Assembly: GCF_000455485.1 (NCBI RefSeq)
Contig: NZ_CBQR020000078.1
Span: 1-58,179, forward strand
Reading direction: 5' to 3'
DNA: 58,179 nt
Source of the DNA: Gorillibacterium massiliense
GTDB lineage: Bacteria > Bacillota > Bacilli > Paenibacillales > NBRC-103111
Part shown: positions 54,684-58,179 of the stretch, one piece after another
Layout of the letters: every line of letters begins with the position of its first letter
Position numbering within the stretch: position 1 is the stretch's first letter
The notes under the pieces: model-generated
What the model was told of the DNA's origin: nothing
Seen by the model: only the letters and a program-made list of their open reading frames with translations
The model's database searches: none
Made by a program: the position numbers and the translations under genes

Positions 54684-55526
54684 TTACAGCCGCTCCATTC
54701 GTTTTCGCAGCTTGCTTTCTGTTGTCGTATCGGGAGCGGGCGTATAGATGCTGACGCGCAGATCGGAAGAACCTTGGACGACGAGGGAGGTGAGCTGGAA
54801 AAGCATTTTCCCCGCTTTTGCATGGCGAAATTCAATCAACACCTCAGGCGCCGATTTCACCTCGCTCATCTGCCACAACCGTTCAAACTCCGGGTGAACT
54901 CCCTTCATTTCCTGCAAAAAGTCCTCGTACCAATCGTCTTCTACATATTGACCGTAGGAGGCGCGAAAGCTCGCAAGAAACCCGCTGACAAATTGTTCCC
55001 AGTTGACGGCGAGGCGCTGGAGTTCTTTTCGCGTAAACAGGAGACGAATCATATTGCGCTGATCGACCGGTATTGTTTCGAAATCCAGAAACACATAGGA
55101 GGCCGCTTCATTCCAAGCGACAATATCATATCTCCGGTCTGTGATGAGAGTCGGACAAGCCTTCAGCTCCGTCAAAATTTTAGTTAGGGACGGGCTGATG
55201 ACAGGCGGCAATGTTTCCTCCCGGGCATTAGCGGAAGGAGCCGAGTCCATGGCCAGGGCATGCAAATAGTTTCGCTCGTCGAGGGTAAGGCGCAAAGCCG
55301 TAGCTACGCAATCCAATACCGACGCGGACATGCGGATGTCTCTCCCCTGCTCCAGCCATGTGTACCAGGTTGTGCTGACACCGGCCAGTTGGGCGACTTC
55401 TTCTCTGCGCAAGCCCGGTGTCCTTCTGCGGCTGCCCGGGATCAAACCGACTTCATCGGGCAGCAGTTTGGCCCGTTTTGATTTTAAAAATAACGATAAG
55501 GCTTGCAGCCTCGCTTCCCGGTCCAT
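54684..55526 (-). CDS. XRE-family regulator with MmyB-type ligand-binding domain
   Basis: A 280-residue regulator. Residues 1-85 hold an HTH with RRTPGLRREEVAQLAGVSTTWYTWLEQGRDI, the typical opening of regulators with an MmyB-like (MLTR_LBD) PAS-fold domain. Residues 105-275 carry that domain (ITDRRYDIVAWNEAASYVF, RNMIRLLFT, LLFQLTS-like strands). A related domain was reported to bind fatty acid; whether this one does is untested. The ATG at 55526 has AAGGAG nine bases upstream; the TTG at 55547 overlaps that site. It is divergent from an extra fabF, and the intergenic inverted repeat contains both promoters, so it very likely controls itself and fabF. Confidence 0.87.
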   Translation of the reverse strand: MDREARLQALSLFLKSKRAKLLPDEVGLIPGSRRRTPGLRREEVAQLAGVSTTWYTWLEQGRDIRMSASVLDCVATALRLTLDERNYLHALAMDSAPSANAREETLPPVISPSLTKILTELKACPTLITDRRYDIVAWNEAASYVFLDFETIPVDQRNMIRLLFTRKELQRLAVNWEQFVSGFLASFRASYGQYVEDDWYEDFLQEMKGVHPEFERLWQMSEVKSAPEVLIEFRHAKAGKMLFQLTSLVVQGSSDLRVSIYTPAPDTTTESKLRKRMERL

Positions 55527-55566
55527 TGGCGGATTCTCCTTATCCAACCTGTTATCGTAGTACTCA

Positions 55567-55602
55567 TTATCCTATTATAAACCATAACTTGTAATAGGAT
55601 AA
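55567..55602. promoter_or_regulatory. Symmetric operator holding both divergent promoters (XRE / fabF)
   Basis: Perfect 11-bp arms TTATCCTATTA (55567-55577) and TAATAGGATAA (55592-55602) are separated by 14 bp. For fabF: -35 TTATCC 55567-55572, 17 bp, -10 TGTAAT 55590-55595. For the regulator: -35 TTATCC on the minus strand (55597-55602), 17 bp, -10 TATAAT (55574-55579). Each arm therefore carries the -35 of one promoter and part of the -10 of the other. Confidence 0.72.
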
Positions 55603-55662
55603 ATCAAGTGGCAGGATAGGGATAAATCGCGAAATACTCAGGCAAGAAGGAGGTTTCATTTC

Positions 55663-56901
55663 ATGGAAAGAGTCGTAATAACGGGGATGGGCGTCATCAC
55701 GCCATTGGGGAATACGGTGGAATCCTTTTGGTCTCACTTGAAGGCCGGTGAATCGGGAATCACACACATCGATACCTTTGACACCACCCGGTTCAAATCC
55801 AAAATAGCGGGCTTAGTTCGGGATTTTGATGCGGAAGCTCTTTTTGGCCGGAAAGAAGCAAGGCGTATGGATCGGTTTTGTCAGTTCGCTTTGGCGGCCG
55901 CTGAGCAAGCCTTGAACGATTCCGGTCTTCCCCTTGATGAGATGAATCGGGAACGGCTCGGCGTGTTCGTCGGCTCCGGCGTTGGCGGCATCGGAACCTT
56001 GCTCGAACAGGATGGGATCCTGCAGGAACGAGGACCCGAAAGAGTGAGCCCGACCCTCGTACCCATGATGATCACTAATATGGCAGCGGCTTTGATCAGC
56101 ATAAAATATAGCGCCCTCGGCCCCACTCTGTCGCCTGTTACCGCATGTTCCATCGGCAACACGGCCATTGGCGAGGCATTTCGCGCTATACGCCACGGCT
56201 ATGTCGATGCCGTCATTGCCGGAGGCGCAGAAGCGGCCGTTACAGAAATTTCCCTCGCCAGCTTCGGCAACGCCACTGCGCTCTCCTCCCGGAATGAGGA
56301 GCCGTCTCGGGCAAGCCGGCCTTTTGATGCTGACCGGGACGGTTTTGTCATGGCGGAAGGCGCTGGCATTCTCGTATTGGAGTCCCTCTCCCACGCCATG
56401 CGGCGGAATGCCCGCATCTATGGAGAGGTCATCGGATACGGAGCTACGTCAGACGCCTACCACATGGTTGCGACTCACCCGGAAGGGGACGGCGCCTACC
56501 GGGCGATTAAGCTTGCCCTCGACGAGGCAAGGATCTCGCTTGATTCTGTCGACGTCATCAGCGCACACGCGACCGGCACTTTGCTAGGCGATAAAACAGA
56601 GACGATGGCGATCAAGCGGCTTTTCGGCGACTACGCCTATCGCATTCCCGTCACCGCCAACAAATCCATGACCGGGCATTTGCTCGGCGCATCCAGCGCA
56701 GTTGCCGCCATCGCTATGGTCAAGAGTCTGGAACAAGGCATCGTTCCCCCCACCGTCAACCAAGAGCATGCCGATCCCGATTGCGATCTGGACTACGTGC
56801 CGAACGAAGCCCGCCAAGCCGACTTGACCATCGGCCTATCCAACTCCTTCGGCTTCGGCGGCCATAACGCCGTGGTTGTGTTTAAGGCATTTCGAGGGTA
56901 G
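55663..56901 (+). CDS. fabF: 3-oxoacyl-ACP synthase II (FabF-like, extra copy)
   Basis: A 412-residue condensing enzyme that extends acyl-ACP with malonyl-ACP. The catalytic triad is intact: Cys in SPVTACSIGN, His in ISAHATGTLLGDKTE and His in NKSMTGHLLGASS; GLSNSFGFGGHNAVVVF is the usual end. It has the normal FabF length. AAGGAGG precedes the ATG. It stands outside any fatty-acid operon and is divergent from an XRE regulator, so it is probably a conditional paralog used to adjust membrane lipids or to make a special acyl chain. The true substrate is unknown. Confidence 0.93.
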   Translation: MERVVITGMGVITPLGNTVESFWSHLKAGESGITHIDTFDTTRFKSKIAGLVRDFDAEALFGRKEARRMDRFCQFALAAAEQALNDSGLPLDEMNRERLGVFVGSGVGGIGTLLEQDGILQERGPERVSPTLVPMMITNMAAALISIKYSALGPTLSPVTACSIGNTAIGEAFRAIRHGYVDAVIAGGAEAAVTEISLASFGNATALSSRNEEPSRASRPFDADRDGFVMAEGAGILVLESLSHAMRRNARIYGEVIGYGATSDAYHMVATHPEGDGAYRAIKLALDEARISLDSVDVISAHATGTLLGDKTETMAIKRLFGDYAYRIPVTANKSMTGHLLGASSAVAAIAMVKSLEQGIVPPTVNQEHADPDCDLDYVPNEARQADLTIGLSNSFGFGGHNAVVVFKAFRG

Positions 56902-56963
56902 GGAGTTAGCTAGAAACACTTGCTGCCTTTCTGGTGATGTTTTACTATGAAAACAAGACGAAG

Positions 56964-57007
56964 AACGTCCCAATCACTCATGCGGGTGAAAGGGGCGTTT
57001 TTTTTAT
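56964..57007 (+). terminator. Terminator of fabF
   Basis: AACGTCCC-TCAC pairs with GGTGA-GGGGCGTT (one G-T pair), followed by eight T. Confidence 0.8.
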
Positions 57008-57046
57008 TGGAGCGTTTTTTTATTGGAGAGAGGAGAATGGATAACA

Positions 57047-57538
57047 ATGAGCTTTGAAGAAGCGCATCGATTGTTAGTGGAACATCATCTGGGGAAAAGA
57101 TCGGGAGAGCGGCGGGGTCGATTAGAGCGCGGCCATGGTCATGCGGAGGTCATGTTTTTGCGGAAAATATGGTGGGTGCTGCGAAAAAATTTTGACCATC
57201 TCCATCCGGAGTACGAAGTGTTGGACTGGAGAGGACGCCCGTATTATGCCGATTTCGCCTGGCTGCCGGTTCAAGTGAGGCTGATCATCGAAATAAAAGG
57301 GTTTGCTTCCCATGTCCGAGATATGGACAGGATGAGCTTTTTGCAACGAGCTGAACCGGGAAACGTTCCTGACCGCTTTAGGCTACCGGATCGATGGCTG
57401 GGTTCAGCATCCAACTTTAAGACGATGACAACAAGAGAGTTGGTAGCTCGCGGGTTCTCTGCAACTGCCAAGCGGGTCGCCAGAAGTCCGCGATTATCTG
57501 ATCACGGGCAGCCGGTACCGCCCGCGAGCACCCTGCGC
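57047..57538 (+). pseudogene. Broken PD-(D/E)XK-like (DUF559-type) endonuclease-domain gene
   Basis: The frame opening MSFEEAHRLLVEHHLGKRSG (57047, AGGAG 11 bases upstream) continues through LERGHGHAEVMFLRKIWWVL, HPEYEVLDWRGRPYYADFAW and LIIEIKGFASHVRDMDRMSF, where Asp and Glu-x-Lys fit a PD-(D/E)XK nuclease core. After SF the expected NELNRETFLTALGYRIDGW lies in another frame. One extra T in the TTTTT run near 57341 explains this. The corrected frame soon meets stops, so the C-terminal part is also damaged. The end was not fixed; rarA's stop on the other strand lies at 57539. The family is common in Paenibacillus genomes, and the function is unknown. Confidence 0.6.
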
Positions 57539-58179
57539 TTACTTCACATCCCCTTCGCCGCGGCGGCGCTCCTGGTTTTGGCGCATTTTGTCTTCGGTGC
57601 CCTGGCTGCTGGCGCGGAAGAAGACGTTCCCCTGCAAGGGGTCGGGCAGATACTGCTGCTCGACGTAGTGGCCGGGGAAGTCGTGGGGGTACTGGTAGCC
57701 CTTGTGCCCCAGCTTGACCGCGCCCTTGTAGTGGGCATCCCGCAAATGCAGCGGAACCTCCGCGGTGCCCACGCGCTCGAAGGCTCCTTCGATGCGGAAC
57801 AGAGCTTCCGGGATGGAGTTGGATTTGGGACTCTCCACGGCGAACAAAATCGCTTGGGCGATGTTGTATTTCGCTTCCGGCCAGCCGATCTTGTGATAGG
57901 CATCCATGGCCGTTACCGCTTGGATCATCGCCTGGGGATTGGCCAGGCCGATGTCCTCGCTGCAGGCGACGATGAGACGCCGCAGGAAGGTCATCGGGTC
58001 CATGCCGAGCTTCTCCACGGCATAGACAAACCAAAACAGCGCCGCGTCGCTGGAGCCGCGGACGCTTTTGTGGAAGGCGGACAGCACGTCGTACTGCGTC
58101 GACGGGTCCGCCTTCACGGTGGGACGGCGGACGGACTCTTCCGCCGCCTCCACCGTGATCCGCACCGTGCCGTCCGGTG
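57539..58179 (-). CDS. rarA: Replication-associated recombination protein RarA/MgsA (5' part outside window)
   Basis: The C-terminal 212 residues of RarA, an AAA+ protein that acts at stalled replication forks. Visible are the start of the helical domain (KADPSTQYDVLSAFHKSVRGSSDAALFWFVYAVEKLG), LRRLIVACSEDIGLANPQA, and the MgsA C-terminal region DAHYKGAVKLGHKGYQYPHDFPGHYVEQQYLP. The AAA+ ATPase part lies beyond the window's right edge. In Bacillus rarA is followed by cymR; here mnmA and about 7.5 kb of other genes lie between them. Confidence 0.93.
   Translation of the reverse strand, partial: PDGTVRITVEAAEESVRRPTVKADPSTQYDVLSAFHKSVRGSSDAALFWFVYAVEKLGMDPMTFLRRLIVACSEDIGLANPQAMIQAVTAMDAYHKIGWPEAKYNIAQAILFAVESPKSNSIPEALFRIEGAFERVGTAEVPLHLRDAHYKGAVKLGHKGYQYPHDFPGHYVEQQYLPDPLQGNVFFRASSQGTEDKMRQNQERRRGEGDVK

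Noticed and set aside
57417-58034. 205-residue minus-strand frame overlapping rarA
   Set aside because: It is a frame-shifted shadow of rarA with Arg/Gly-rich, low-complexity content and no domain.

Overview
The window looks like the chromosome of an endospore-forming, low-to-medium GC Firmicute close to Paenibacillus and its relatives. The reasons are a Tlp spore protein, a YpdA-type bacillithiol reductase, CymR, MnmA, IreB, a T-box in front of alaS, strong GGAGG ribosome binding sites and many T-tailed terminators. Both ends cut a gene: a DEAD-box RNA helicase on the left and the recombination factor RarA on the right. I count 49 gene-sized features, three of which look broken or decayed.

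Layout, left to right. 1-10 kb: DEAD-box helicase, an aminoglycoside acetyltransferase behind a promoter-terminator leader, the spore protein tlp, a GGDEF remnant, phosphoketolase with its GntR regulator, HelD, an FMN reductase. 10-18 kb: a chemoreceptor, a LiaF-like/DUF4097 membrane protein and an RND exporter; the last two share a 47-bp promoter element at identical distance from their -10 boxes. 17-25 kb: methyltransferase, exonuclease, thioesterase, a secreted six-repeat protein with an ECF-type promoter, a phosphatidyltransferase, lipoate ligase, SDR and a tiny zinc-ribbon protein. 24.7-28 kb: an operon of ypdA, an ABC ATPase that has lost its catalytic residues, an esterase and a YwaF-like membrane protein. 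28-31.7 kb: a polar amino-acid ABC transporter divergent from an M20 amidohydrolase. 31.8-38.8 kb: two paralogous chemoreceptors on either side of the U32 pair yrrN/yrrO, with yrrO carrying two frameshifts. 39-48.5 kb: the conserved block mltG, two DUF1292 genes, ruvX, ireB, alaS (T-box), an AI-2E protein, a zinc-ribbon protein, yrrD, cysteine desulfurase and cymR, all on the minus strand.

48.9-58.2 kb: mnmA, which in Bacillus follows the desulfurase on the same strand, is here on the plus strand. Beyond it lies an accessory stretch with a GNAT enzyme, a secreted GH74 xyloglucanase (three X2 modules plus CBM3) behind a cre-like site, and an XRE regulator with a probable MmyB-type sensor domain divergent from an extra FabF. 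Those two genes are separated by a symmetric 36-bp operator that holds both promoters. A broken PD-(D/E)XK-like nuclease gene and the 3' part of rarA follow.

The most interesting signals are regulatory: the shared element linking the DUF4097 and RND genes, the mirror-symmetric XRE/FabF promoter, the attenuator-like leader of the acetyltransferase gene and a similar leader divergent from helD. Among proteins, the degenerate ABC ATPase in the ypdA operon stands out. No tRNA, rRNA, CRISPR array, insertion sequence or prophage was recognised.
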